Source: Polynucleobacter sp. JS-JIR-5-A7 (GTDB lineage Bacteria > Pseudomonadota > Gammaproteobacteria > Burkholderiales > Burkholderiaceae). From it: a stretch of DNA of 64,000 nt. The notes beneath the pieces are model-generated. The model did not search any database, had not been told where the DNA came from, and worked only from the letters and a program-made list of their open reading frames with translations. Numbering within the stretch: position 1 is the first letter of the stretch; every line of letters starts with the position of its first letter. The position numbers and the translations under genes were made by a program. The stretch spans positions 800,048 through 864,047 of the forward strand of contig NZ_CP061308.1 of assembly GCF_018687935.1 (NCBI RefSeq), in the 5' to 3' direction. Shown here one piece after another: positions 17,835 through 26,761 of this stretch.

Positions 17835-18398
17835 ATGAAAGTCAAAAGCATTGTTGGTGAAACTGAGCAGCTGCAATTAGCGATTCAGTTAATTAATTTG
17901 GGTGCGCGTCTACAGTTGCTGGAGTCACACACCTCCTTATCACGCGAGCGTTTGACTAAGCTTTATAAAGAATTAAAAGGAATCTCACCTCCCAAAGGTA
18001 TGTTGCCGTTTTCAACCGATTGGTTCTTGACCTGGCAGCCGAATATCCATTCTTCTTTATTTCTCAATATTTACAATTTCTTAAAAGAAAATACTTATGT
18101 TACCGGTATTCAGGCACTCATTAAGTCATATCAGCTCTATCTTGAGCAATATCACATCATTGAGCAGGCTGATGACCATCCGATCAGCGATGAGCCAGTC
18201 ATTAGTTTGATTCGCGCATGGACACTGATTCGTTTTGTGGAGCAAAAACTTCTGAAAACTGAAACTTGTTCATGTTGTAAAGGCAAGTTTGTGGTTGATG
18301 TGTATGACCTCCACGAAGAGTACGAGTGCAATCTATGCAATGTGCCCTCCAGAGCAGGCAAGTACCAGAAGAACAAGAAGTATCTGTTGGCTGCTTAA
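17835..18398 (+). CDS. flhC: Flagellar master transcription regulator FlhC
   Basis: 187 residues. FlhC family features include the N-terminal helical region (AIQLINLGARLQLLESHTSL), the central GMLPFSTDWFLTW segment and the C-terminal four-cysteine zinc site in CSCCKGKF ... CNLCNVP. Works as partner of FlhD to activate the flagellar cascade. Normal length and adjacent to flhD; confident call. Confidence 0.94.
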   Translation: MKVKSIVGETEQLQLAIQLINLGARLQLLESHTSLSRERLTKLYKELKGISPPKGMLPFSTDWFLTWQPNIHSSLFLNIYNFLKENTYVTGIQALIKSYQLYLEQYHIIEQADDHPISDEPVISLIRAWTLIRFVEQKLLKTETCSCCKGKFVVDVYDLHEEYECNLCNVPSRAGKYQKNKKYLLAA

Positions 18399-18423
18399 CT
18401 GAATAAGACAAGCTAATTCAATA

Positions 18424-18445
18424 GGCTTTACCCAGCTGTAAAGCC
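18424..18445 (+). terminator. Hairpin after flhC
   Basis: GGCTTTAC / GTAAAGCC arms of 8 bases with a six-base loop, 26 bases after the flhC stop. It has no T-run directly behind it, so it may be a weak terminator or a 3' end stabiliser. Confidence 0.45.
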
Positions 18446-18534
18446 CCATCAAAGCAGCATTTCTCAAAGAGTTTAGGAATTAAGGCTATTAAGTGCCTTT
18501 TTTCTAACCATTAAAAAAACAGTTATTAATTAAT

Positions 18535-18556
18535 ATGGCTTAGTTACCTAAGCCAT
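18535..18556 (+). promoter_or_regulatory. Stem-loop in the flagellin leader
   Basis: Inverted repeat ATGGCTTAG / CTAAGCCAT with a TTAC loop, ending 26 bases before the flagellin ATG. No clear Shine-Dalgarno sequence lies between it and the ATG. It could be an operator or an mRNA structure controlling flagellin translation. Confidence 0.45.
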
Positions 18557-18582
18557 TAATTTTATTGTGTTTTTTAGTTCGT

Positions 18583-21500
18583 ATGAATAATTCGATCACA
18601 ACCTTAGCATCAAGCCTGCAAAGTGCAGTCAATGATGTTCAGGCACGTCTTGAAGCTACGCATACGCAGATTGCTGATGGCAAGCAGCCACTATCTAAGC
18701 AACAAGCTAGTGTCGTTGCTAGATTATCTAATCAGGCCACTAGCCAAGACGCTGTTCAAGGCAATATCACTAACGCCAACAACATCATCGATATTACGCA
18801 AACAGGCTTAAGTTCAATTTCATCGATTCTGGCGCAAATGCAGAGTTTGGCTACTCAAGTATCTAATGGCTTATTTAACTCAGTTGATCAGACCAATTTG
18901 TTTACTCAATTTGCTAGCCTCAATAGACAAATTGGGCAAATTGCTGCTACGACCAGTTTGAACGGCAATAATTTACTCACTGGTAATCAGACTTTATCGG
19001 TAGTCAGCGGCACCGATGGTGTGAATAACCAAACCACTTTAATTCAGGGCATTGATATCACCCGTTTGCAAACAGCTCTAAATGCGATTACTTTTGCAGT
19101 TGCTTCTCAAAATTTAACTCCCACTACGGTAGTAGATGGCGTACCTACTGTCAGCAATCCTACAAGTGCACAACAAACCATTAGCTTTAATGGCTTAGCT
19201 AATGGCGATAGTGCAGCCATTGGTGGCTTAACATTTACTGCCAATAGGGACTTAACAGCAGCACAAGTGGCAACCGTTTTTGCTCAAAAAGTAAATACCC
19301 CTGGTGGTACCTCTGCATACGGTACTTTTACAAATAGCTTCACAGGCAGCTTTACTGCATCTGATAATGGCAGTGGCACGGTGATCTTCACTGGATCTAT
19401 CACTGGACCACAATCTATTTCTGTTAGCGGCAACATTACCAGCGCTACATCCCCAATCACCAGCAGCAATATCACTAGCAACATCTCTGGGGTGACTTAC
19501 GTAGCACCTACCAATGCGCAGCAAACTATCAGCTTTAATGGTTTAGCGAGAGGTGATAGTGCAACTGTAGGCGGTTTAACATTCACTGCCACTAGTGATT
19601 TAAGTGCAGCGCAAGTGGCAGCAGCCTTTGCGCAAAAGATCAATACCCCTAGTAGCACTCCAACAGGCGGCAATTTCGCGAATAGTTTTATAGGTGGCTT
19701 TGACGCTACTGATCTTACCAATGGTTCAGTGAGATTTACGAGTAATCCTCTAGGCTATCGAGCCCCAGTATCTGTTAGCGGTAACATTACCAGCGCTACA
19801 TCCCCAATCACCAGCAGCAATATTACTAGCAACATCTCTGGGGTGACTTATGTAGCACCTACCAATGCGCAGCAAACTATCAGCTTTAATGACTTAGCGA
19901 GAGGTGATAGTGCAACTGTAGGTGGGTTAACTTTTACTGCAAATAGTGATTTAACAGCGTCTCAGGTTGCCAGTATTTTTTATCAAAAGATTACAAATAG
20001 TAGCAATAGCGCTGCTGGCAACTTTACTAATAGCTTTCAAGGTGGTTATAACTTAGCGAGCCCCGGTTCTAGTAATGCAGTGATCTTTACTGCAACAGCA
20101 ACTGGGCCAAACTCGATTTCGGTTAGCGGCAATATTGCAAGTACAACTACCGCAATCACCTCTGCGAATGTAGCTAGCACCCGAACAGGGGTGACCTATG
20201 TAGCACCTTCTTATGCCCAACAAACCATTAGCTTGAATGCTATGGCGCCTGGAGATACTGCTACTCTTGGTGGTTTAAGATTTACTGCCAATACTGGTTT
20301 GACGACAGCCGAAGTAGCAGCAGTCTTTGCGCAAAAAATTAATAACCCTAGTAGTTCTCCTACAGGAGGCTATTTTAATAATAGCTTCATAGGTGGTTTT
20401 AGCGCCGTTGACAATAGTAATGGTACTGTGACTTTGAATGGAAACGCAGTAGGGCCGATGAGTGCAATTGTCGTAAGTTCTACCTTGTCTTCCGCTATTA
20501 GGCCCGCATTGAGTGCTAGTGACATAACCATTATTGCTCCCGGAGGTCCTTCTTCAGCTGCCCAGTTTTCTGTTGTATTGCATTCCCTTGCAGCAGGTGA
20601 AACTGCTACGGTTGGAGGCCTGACATTTACAGCGAGCTCTAATGTAACGGCAACTCAAGTTGCTGATCTTTTTGCAGCTAAAATTAATTCAAATACAAAT
20701 AGTTCTTCAGGTACATTTTTGAATGCGTTCTCGGGTGGGTTTACTGCAACATCATCTGGCATGGGAAATCTATCTCTAAATGGAACTTCATTTGGTACGA
20801 GAACAATGGAGGTTAGTGGTAGAACTGTAAGTGCAACCATTACTCAGTCCTCAGATGTCTCTATTTCTGTAACAGGTAACTACTCAAGCTCAGGCAACTA
20901 TGCCCAGCAGTTGATTCAGATGCGAGCCTTGTCTGCTGGCGAGACTGAAACTTTAGGGGGTCTCACTCTTACCGCAAATTCAAGTATGACGGCAAGAGAT
21001 GTGGCGATTGCATTTTTAAATAAACAGCAATACAACTCAGATCCGCCTTCAAGTGCTGGCTCCTTTAGCGGTACTAGTTTTACTTATGGCTCGCAATTCT
21101 CTTTAAATAACTACAACGTAACCCTTGGACAACTTTCTGCAAATGCTTCTAGTCCAGGCCCTAGGGATTTATTACCCGCATCTGGAACTGTATCCGGAGG
21201 TAGTGGAAATACTGCTTTAAGCGCGTCTGATGTAACGACCATTTCCGTTGGAACTGATAGCCAAGCCGGGGCCTATGCTCAACAAACTGTGCAGTTTCAT
21301 GATCTGTTTTCTAGCGAGAGCGTTACTGTTGGTGGCCTTACCTTTCATGCCAATACGTTTGTAAATGCAGCTACCGTAGCAAATAATTTCTCTGCGCGAA
21401 TGAGTAGCAATACTAGCTCACCTACAGGCGGATATTTCAGCGGTTCATTTTCAGCTTCCTTTACCCCAGGGTCTATATCAAGCGGTGCTTTATCAATTAC

Positions 21501-22551
21501 TGGTTCTTATTACGGGCCACAGAGTGCAATATCAGCTAGTGGAAGTTCGAGCAGTATCCCGTCTAATAACGCTTACTTATCATCCTCTAACGTTACAACT
21601 GTAGTTACTGGTTTTGCTGGAACCTCTGGTGTCTACGCACAGCAAACAGTGAGCCTGAATGCATTAAACACTGGCGATGTTGCAACTATTGGCGGGTTGA
21701 CATTTACTGCTGCTAAAGATTTGACTGCAACAGAAGTTGCGCAAATGTTTGCAGATAAGACTGCTGCTTCAAGTCCCCATGATCCCCTGAATGGCGAAGG
21801 ATCTTTTACGGGTTCATTGACAGGTTTTAATGGCACCAGCTCAAGCAATGCATTGACATTAACAGGTACCTCTTATGGCCCAATGAGTACGGTGAGCGTG
21901 AGTGGTAGTGTGACTGCTAGAGTTGCCTTAACTTCTTCAAATGTCACTACGCAAGCTGCTGGTTCTAATGGCGTATTAGGTGTTCGTGCCGTTCAGACGG
22001 TCACCTTGTATGATCTCAATGCGGGTGATAGTGCAACAATTGGTGGTCTGACGCTGACTGCTAATACAAACTTAACGCCCTCTGAAGTCGCTTCATTATT
22101 TGCTAGCAAAATTACTGCGGGTAGAGAGCCAGGCTCAAATCTTGGAGCCTTCAGTGGCACATTCGTAGGTGGTTTTACTGGAGTCAGTACCGGAAGTACT
22201 TTGACCTTAACGGGAACCTCCTATGGACCAATGGCAACCGTGACTGCCAGTCAGATGGTTTCTGGGCAAGCCAATGCACCCAAAGCAATCGCCTTGATCA
22301 ATCAATTTATTTCACAAATCTCTTCTACCCAAGCATCTTTGTCGGCTGCTAGTACAGATCTCAATAGCGCACTAGATAAGAGTGCTAAATTGGTCACCAG
22401 TTCACAGAAAACAGTGGATGATATTCAGAATATTGATTTGACTGCCTTGCAAGCTAGTTTGCAGGCTTTAAGCACGCAACAAAGTCTAGATTTTCAGGTG
22501 ATCTCGCAGATGAATAACGCGGCATCCTCCTTGCTAGCGATTTTTAGATAA
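18583..22551 (+). CDS. Giant flagellin with nine tandem repeats in the hypervariable region
   Basis: 1322 residues from the ATG at 18583 (an upstream TTG at 18565 has no support). The N-terminal 190 residues resemble flagellin D0/D1 (NNIIDITQTGLSSISSILAQ, LATQVSNG, FASLNRQIGQIAATTSLNG, NLLTG). The C-terminal 90 residues match the closing D1/D0 helices and end QMNNAASSLLAIFR, like flagellins that end in SLL-R. Between them, residues 196 to about 1232, are nine copies of a 105-125 residue unit with the core GDSATVGGLTFTA...LTA..VA..FA.KI and a serine/threonine/glycine-rich beta part. No cysteine. Ordinary flagellins have 250-550 residues. The opening MNNSITTLASSLQSA differs from the usual flagellin start, so a hook-associated-like or sheath-like filament protein is the alternative. 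It lies just after flhDC. Confidence 0.8.
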   Translation: MNNSITTLASSLQSAVNDVQARLEATHTQIADGKQPLSKQQASVVARLSNQATSQDAVQGNITNANNIIDITQTGLSSISSILAQMQSLATQVSNGLFNSVDQTNLFTQFASLNRQIGQIAATTSLNGNNLLTGNQTLSVVSGTDGVNNQTTLIQGIDITRLQTALNAITFAVASQNLTPTTVVDGVPTVSNPTSAQQTISFNGLANGDSAAIGGLTFTANRDLTAAQVATVFAQKVNTPGGTSAYGTFTNSFTGSFTASDNGSGTVIFTGSITGPQSISVSGNITSATSPITSSNITSNISGVTYVAPTNAQQTISFNGLARGDSATVGGLTFTATSDLSAAQVAAAFAQKINTPSSTPTGGNFANSFIGGFDATDLTNGSVRFTSNPLGYRAPVSVSGNITSATSPITSSNITSNISGVTYVAPTNAQQTISFNDLARGDSATVGGLTFTANSDLTASQVASIFYQKITNSSNSAAGNFTNSFQGGYNLASPGSSNAVIFTATATGPNSISVSGNIASTTTAITSANVASTRTGVTYVAPSYAQQTISLNAMAPGDTATLGGLRFTANTGLTTAEVAAVFAQKINNPSSSPTGGYFNNSFIGGFSAVDNSNGTVTLNGNAVGPMSAIVVSSTLSSAIRPALSASDITIIAPGGPSSAAQFSVVLHSLAAGETATVGGLTFTASSNVTATQVADLFAAKINSNTNSSSGTFLNAFSGGFTATSSGMGNLSLNGTSFGTRTMEVSGRTVSATITQSSDVSISVTGNYSSSGNYAQQLIQMRALSAGETETLGGLTLTANSSMTARDVAIAFLNKQQYNSDPPSSAGSFSGTSFTYGSQFSLNNYNVTLGQLSANASSPGPRDLLPASGTVSGGSGNTALSASDVTTISVGTDSQAGAYAQQTVQFHDLFSSESVTVGGLTFHANTFVNAATVANNFSARMSSNTSSPTGGYFSGSFSASFTPGSISSGALSITGSYYGPQSAISASGSSSSIPSNNAYLSSSNVTTVVTGFAGTSGVYAQQTVSLNALNTGDVATIGGLTFTAAKDLTATEVAQMFADKTAASSPHDPLNGEGSFTGSLTGFNGTSSSNALTLTGTSYGPMSTVSVSGSVTARVALTSSNVTTQAAGSNGVLGVRAVQTVTLYDLNAGDSATIGGLTLTANTNLTPSEVASLFASKITAGREPGSNLGAFSGTFVGGFTGVSTGSTLTLTGTSYGPMATVTASQMVSGQANAPKAIALINQFISQISSTQASLSAASTDLNSALDKSAKLVTSSQKTVDDIQNIDLTALQASLQALSTQQSLDFQVISQMNNAASSLLAIFR
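19168..22280 (+). repeat. Nine tandem flagellin repeats of about 117 codons
   Basis: Units start near AQQTISFN-type motifs at about 19168, 19516, 19867, 20215, 20560, 20902, 21280, 21640 and 21994. Units one to three are most alike: 19421-19570 and 19772-19921 are nearly identical at DNA level, with an offset of 351 bases. Later units are diverged, implying stepwise duplication with the newest copies near the 5' side. Confidence 0.85.
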
Positions 22552-22553
22552 TT

Positions 22554-22575
22554 TGCATCCAAAATTTTTGATGCA
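22554..22575. terminator. Weak hairpin between flagellin and hicA genes
   Basis: TGCATC / GATGCA arms around an AT-rich loop lie between the convergent stops at 22551 and 22594; it may act as a bidirectional terminator. Confidence 0.35.
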
Positions 22576-22593
22576 CAAGAACTATTGATTTAG

Positions 22594-22857
22594 TTACTCA
22601 GTCTTATCTTCAACATCTTCATCTTGATGGGCCTCAAATTGTTCGGGCAGGCCAGCAATCTTCAAAACCGCATTAGCAGTATGGTGCGAGAGTATTTTGC
22701 TATCTAAGGGGAAGTAGACACTGGTTACTGGTGAAAACCAAATATCGTGATTCCCTCTGTGAGCTGGCGCATGATAGTGGCAGCCAGCCTCTTTGAGTAT
22801 TGCAACTAAATCTGTAGAAAAAGAGTTTCCCCGATAGGATCCGATGACTTTAGCCAT
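22594..22857 (-). CDS. hicA: HicA-like toxin (mRNA interferase family)
   Basis: 87 residues of the HicA type: LVAILKEAGCHYHAPAHRGNHDIWFSP carries the double-stranded-RNA-binding-like fold with the conserved histidine in the GNHD segment, and the helix NAVLKIAGL closes the domain. An acidic tail (HQDEDVEDKTE) extends the usual length. HicA toxins cut mRNA. It follows the HicB-like gene with a gap of two bases, the order antitoxin-toxin. Call based on size, fold-typical motifs and pairing. Confidence 0.7.
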   Translation of the reverse strand: MAKVIGSYRGNSFSTDLVAILKEAGCHYHAPAHRGNHDIWFSPVTSVYFPLDSKILSHHTANAVLKIAGLPEQFEAHQDEDVEDKTE

Positions 22858-22859
22858 GA

Positions 22860-23099
22860 TTACGCCTCAGTTGGAATGTAAGCCGTAGCACATTTACGGG
22901 CCAGCACTTCATACACAATTTCAGCTTGATCCGTCAGTTTATTTAAGAGCATTAATTCTGGAAGCATGGAAGAGAGCTTATTAAAAAGGACTTCAATTGA
23001 ATCAGCTTCGGTTGCTAATCCCACCACATCATCGGAGGTGGCCGACCAAATGCTGGCATCGCTGTCCCATTCTGCGCGGATGGTAAATACTTTTTGCAT
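22860..23099 (-). CDS. hicB: HicB-like antitoxin, DUF1902 type
   Basis: 79 residues from the ATG at 23099, which has GGAG five bases upstream; an earlier ATG at 23120 is less likely. FTIRAEWDSDASIWSATSDDVVGLATEADSIEVLF is the DUF1902/HicB fold (substrate-like decoy of the toxin). No DNA-binding helix-turn-helix is visible at the C-terminus. It is translated together with the HicA-like toxin downstream. Confidence 0.7.
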   Translation of the reverse strand: MQKVFTIRAEWDSDASIWSATSDDVVGLATEADSIEVLFNKLSSMLPELMLLNKLTDQAEIVYEVLARKCATAYIPTEA

Positions 23100-23160
23100 G
23101 TGATCTCCAGTAACTTGCATAGGGCAGCCTCAAAACGGCATCAAGGCAATGTAAAGATAA

Positions 23161-23166
23161 TATAAT
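23161..23166 (+). promoter_or_regulatory. Possible -10 box of the REC-cyclase gene
   Basis: Perfect TATAAT 63 bases before the ATG at 23230. No good -35 hexamer is seen at 16-18 bases upstream, so this is a weak call; the AT-rich stretch could also serve the divergent hicBA genes. Confidence 0.3.
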
Positions 23167-23229
23167 AGATTGGCGCAGAAAATGAGCCCTCACACCATCT
23201 AAATACCTATATAAATCAGTCACTAAGCT

Positions 23230-24339
23230 ATGAAACCTACCAATATTCTAATTGTTGATGATACCGCTGAAAATATTGATTTACTAAAGGCTGTATTGGA
23301 GAGTCGTGACTATGCTGTCAAAACAGCCTCTAGTGGTGCAGAGGCTCTCAAGTTAATAGAAGAATCCATTCCCGACCTCGTGGTACTCGATGTCATGATG
23401 CCAGAGATGTCCGGATATGAAGTGTGCCAAGCTATTCGTAACAAACCACAAACTGCATTGTTGCCAGTGGTGATGCTGACAGCGCTTGATCCCACAACAG
23501 AGAAAGTCAAAGGTTTGGAGGCAGGTGCCGATGACTTTTTAAGTAAGCCCATCAATCAAGCAGAATTGTTAGCCCGTGTAGATTCATTGTTACGGATCGC
23601 TGGCTTACAAAAAGAGATCGCCGATAAAAATAGAGAACTGCTGCAACTGAATCAAGATTTAGAAAAAAAGGTTGCACAACAAGTTCAAGAAATTGAAAGC
23701 CTCAATAAGCTGAAGCGATCTTTACCTACTGATGTCGCTACCAAAATAGTTTCTGACAAGCAAGAGGATCTGCTGCAGCCCCATCGCAAAGAAATTACTA
23801 TTGCCTTTTTTGAGTTGCGTGGCTTTGGTAACTTAGTAATGGATAGAGAGCCAGAGGAAGTGATGATTATTTTGAGTGAGTTTCATCAAATCCTAGGTAA
23901 GCTCATTAGTCAATTTAATGGCACCGTACAGCGTTTTTCCTGCGATGAAATCGTCATCTTTTTCAACGATCCCATTCCAGTTGATAACGCTCCGATGCAG
24001 GCTATCAATCTCGCTAAACGCTTTCAAACCGCTTTTGCTAACCTCAAAGTACGATGGGGCCAAAAGGGCTATAACCCAGCCTTATCACTGGGAGTTGGTG
24101 TTGCTACTGGTTTTGCAACTTTGGGTATGATGGGTTTTGAGGGTCGTGAAGACTATACCGCGATTGGGGCTGTCACTGAAATCGTTTCTCGCTTGTGTCG
24201 CGAAGCCAAGGCTGGTGAAATCCTCTTGGATATGCGCACCCAGTCCCGCTTAAATGCAGATTCTGGTGCTAAACCCCGCGGATCTATTATGTTTAAAGAT
24301 ATTGATAAGTCTATTGAAGCGTTCAAAATTTCTCAGTAG
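23230..24339 (+). CDS. Response regulator with class III nucleotide cyclase-like output
   Basis: 369 residues: receiver (1-120) with DD at 10-11, phospho-acceptor D54 (VVLDVMMPEMSG) and the KP switch lysine; coiled coil (about 125-175); then a class III adenylyl/guanylyl cyclase homology domain (AFFELRGFGNLV, RFSCDEIVIFFNDP, DYTAIGAVTEIVSRL). Key cyclase positions deviate: the first metal Asp appears as Glu, the IGD base-recognition Asp is Ala, and the usual VN asparagine is changed; the arginine is kept. Catalysis is thus doubtful; it may be a regulatory cyclase-like domain. A closely similar paralogue is at 37592-38653. It precedes a GAF protein and histidine kinases. Confidence 0.82.
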   Translation: MKPTNILIVDDTAENIDLLKAVLESRDYAVKTASSGAEALKLIEESIPDLVVLDVMMPEMSGYEVCQAIRNKPQTALLPVVMLTALDPTTEKVKGLEAGADDFLSKPINQAELLARVDSLLRIAGLQKEIADKNRELLQLNQDLEKKVAQQVQEIESLNKLKRSLPTDVATKIVSDKQEDLLQPHRKEITIAFFELRGFGNLVMDREPEEVMIILSEFHQILGKLISQFNGTVQRFSCDEIVIFFNDPIPVDNAPMQAINLAKRFQTAFANLKVRWGQKGYNPALSLGVGVATGFATLGMMGFEGREDYTAIGAVTEIVSRLCREAKAGEILLDMRTQSRLNADSGAKPRGSIMFKDIDKSIEAFKISQ

Positions 24340-24374
24340 CCATCTTTTGCAATTTATCTCATTAGGAGTAATTG

Positions 24375-24869
24375 GTGCAGACACCTGAAAATCCAAAAAA
24401 TGAGTCAGAAAGACTGGCTGGATTGCGTCAGCTTGAAATTTTGGATACTGAACCTGAAGAGCGTTTTGACCGAGTTACTAAATTAGCGCGCTCAGTATTT
24501 AATGTGCCTATCGCACTGGTTTCATTGGTTGATAAAGATCGGCAGTGGTTTAAGTCTAGCTGCGGCTTGGATGCCTCAGAAACTCCACGGGATATTTCCT
24601 TTTGTGGCCATGCAATTTTAGGTGAGGGTATTTTTCTCATTCCTAACGCGCTAGAGGATAGTCGTTTTAAAGATAATCCATTGGTCGTTGGCAAGCCATT
24701 TATTCGTTTCTACGCTGGTATCCCGCTTTATCTTCCTGGCGGTCTTGCTGCTGGCACGCTTTGCATTATTGATACTGAGCCGAGAACCTTTTCCGAAAAA
24801 GAGCAAGAGCATCTCAAAGATCTTGCGCTGGTAGTAGAGCAAGAACTCATAGCCTATTTTGGCAATTAG
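24375..24869 (+). CDS. GAF-domain sensor protein
   Basis: 164 residues forming a single GAF domain: RLAGLRQLEILDTEPEERFD, ALVSLVDKDRQWFKSSCGLD, DISFCGHAIL, FYAGIPLYLPGGLAAGTLCI, typical of stand-alone GAF proteins beside signalling genes. AGGAG at 24364-24368 is six bases before GTG 24375, which is better than the TTG at 24372. The ligand is unknown. The gene lies between the REC-cyclase and a histidine kinase gene and probably shares their operon. Confidence 0.82.
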   Translation: MQTPENPKNESERLAGLRQLEILDTEPEERFDRVTKLARSVFNVPIALVSLVDKDRQWFKSSCGLDASETPRDISFCGHAILGEGIFLIPNALEDSRFKDNPLVVGKPFIRFYAGIPLYLPGGLAAGTLCIIDTEPRTFSEKEQEHLKDLALVVEQELIAYFGN

Positions 24870-24880
24870 TGCGCTAGAGC

Positions 24881-26761
24881 TTGAGAATATTTCCCCAGAT
24901 TGCAGCCGCCCAATTGAAAAATAACCGTTCAGTCATTATTGCCTCTGGCGTTGCGTTAGGCCTATTGGTTATTGCAATAGCGATTGCTGCTAGTTTTTAT
25001 CTGAAGTTCAATGCTGAATCTGATTGGAAGCAGCAGACCGATAATATCTCTCTCACCTTGTCTGAGCATGCTGCGCAAACGTTTATTTCTGCAGAAGTCG
25101 CTCTCAATAGTATTTACAGTGCCTTACCGCAAAGTAGCTTTTCCAATGAAGCAACATTTAAGCAATATGCTGCACAGAAATCGGTTCATTTACTGCTTTC
25201 TGAAAAGATTGGCTCCAATCCCTTAATTGATGTGGCGTCTATTGCGCTCGATGATGGTCGTTTAGTGAACTTCTCGAGATCTTATCCGCCCCCTCCGATT
25301 AATTTATCTGAGCGTGATTATTTTCAGGAGCAAAGAGATCATACCGCAGGGAAAATTTACTTCAGTCTACCTGTCAAAAATAAAGGCACTGGTAAGTGGG
25401 TGTTTTATCTTGCTAAAAGATTGCAAACCCCTAGCGGTGATTTTTTAGGCACCTTGCAGGTTGGCGTGTCAGCCGAAAACTTTTCTGAATTTTACAAAAA
25501 GGTGATTAGCAATCTAGGCGATGGCGCTTCTGTTTCATTGTATCGGGATGATTTTTCCTTAATGACGGCATATCCATTCAAGGATGATTTAATCGGTAAA
25601 AAGATTTTGACTGGCAGTACTTATAAACTACTGTCGGATCCGAAAATTGATCATGCAGTTGCAGAAGTAAATTCTCCAAGAGCCATTCAGGAAAATCTTT
25701 CAGATACACGCATCGTAGCTCCAAGACGAGTGGCTAATTTCCCCTTCATCGTTACTCCAGTAGTTGCTGACAATATTTTTCTGAAGACTTGGCTGAGAGC
25801 ACTTTCTGCAATTTGGTTCATTGCTATTCTCAATTTAGTCTTGCTATTCATTTTCATCAAAATGATTCTGAATCGCAATGAGCAAATTCATAATGAGTTA
25901 CTACAAATTAGTAAGGCTGAAAGTGCCTTGAGAGAGTCCAATGAAATTATTGAGAAGCAGAATCGGGATTTAGATCACAAAGTACGTGAGCGTACTCAAG
26001 AGCTCGAGGATAAACAAATTCGCTTACAAGAAAGCAATCTTTTATTAGATAGTGCCAATCGGCATAAGTCTGAATTCTTAGCCAATATGTCGCATGAACT
26101 TAGAACACCTCTGAATTCTATTATTGGTTTCTCAGAACTTCTGAAAGAAAAGATTTTTGGTGAACTCAATACCAAGCAGTCAGAATATGTAAAGAATATT
26201 TTTAATTCCGGCAAACATCTGCTCGATTTAATTAACGATATTCTCGACTTATCTAAAATTGAATCCGGTGAAGTAGAAGTGTTTCGAGAGATCTTCTCGC
26301 TCAATAAAACGATTCAATCTTGCGTGGCTATAGTCTCAGAGCGAGTAAAGAAGAACAAGTTAAAGCTAAATGTCTTCATTAGCGAGGGTGAAAATCTTGT
26401 TTATGCAGATGAGCGCAAGATGAAGCAAATCTTGCTCAACTTACTGACCAATGCTGTCAAATTTACGCCTGAGGGTGGCGACATTACTGTACGAGCTGAA
26501 TCTACTGATGCCGGCATCAAGATTGTTGTCAAGGACTCAGGTATTGGTATTGATCCTAAGGACCAGGAAAAGATCTTCGAAGAATTTAAGCAGGTTGAAA
26601 ATGACTACACCAGAAAGATGGAAGGTACCGGTCTTGGCTTAGCGATCGTGAAGCGTCTCATTCATCTCCAAAATGGTTGGCTCAAGCTGGACTCTGTATT
26701 AGGAGAAGGTGCAAGCTTTACCTTCTTCATCCCCAAGGTAGAGTCGGGAGTTTCTGAATGA
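24881..26761 (+). CDS. Membrane sensor histidine kinase with extracellular Cache-type domain
   Basis: 626 residues. One transmembrane helix (about 18-42), a periplasmic sensor of some 250 residues with double-Cache-like features (SLPVKNKGTGKWVFYLAKRL), a second transmembrane helix (about 305-330), a coiled coil, HisKA with phospho-accepting H405 (FLANMSHELRTPLNS) and a complete HATPase (N box LLTNAVKF, G1 VKDSGIGID, G2 GTGLGLAI). Start is TTG at 24881, only 12 bases after the GAF gene. The stop overlaps the response-regulator start in ATGA, so both are co-translated and likely cognate. Confidence 0.88.
   Translation: MRIFPQIAAAQLKNNRSVIIASGVALGLLVIAIAIAASFYLKFNAESDWKQQTDNISLTLSEHAAQTFISAEVALNSIYSALPQSSFSNEATFKQYAAQKSVHLLLSEKIGSNPLIDVASIALDDGRLVNFSRSYPPPPINLSERDYFQEQRDHTAGKIYFSLPVKNKGTGKWVFYLAKRLQTPSGDFLGTLQVGVSAENFSEFYKKVISNLGDGASVSLYRDDFSLMTAYPFKDDLIGKKILTGSTYKLLSDPKIDHAVAEVNSPRAIQENLSDTRIVAPRRVANFPFIVTPVVADNIFLKTWLRALSAIWFIAILNLVLLFIFIKMILNRNEQIHNELLQISKAESALRESNEIIEKQNRDLDHKVRERTQELEDKQIRLQESNLLLDSANRHKSEFLANMSHELRTPLNSIIGFSELLKEKIFGELNTKQSEYVKNIFNSGKHLLDLINDILDLSKIESGEVEVFREIFSLNKTIQSCVAIVSERVKKNKLKLNVFISEGENLVYADERKMKQILLNLLTNAVKFTPEGGDITVRAESTDAGIKIVVKDSGIGIDPKDQEKIFEEFKQVENDYTRKMEGTGLGLAIVKRLIHLQNGWLKLDSVLGEGASFTFFIPKVESGVSE

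Noticed and set aside
19252..19721. Reverse-strand frames inside the flagellin gene
   Set aside because: They mirror the low-complexity repeat; no independent start signals or family features.
19168..22280. Regular repeats as a possible CRISPR array
   Set aside because: Units are about 350 bases, coding and diverged; no short direct repeats with unique spacers.
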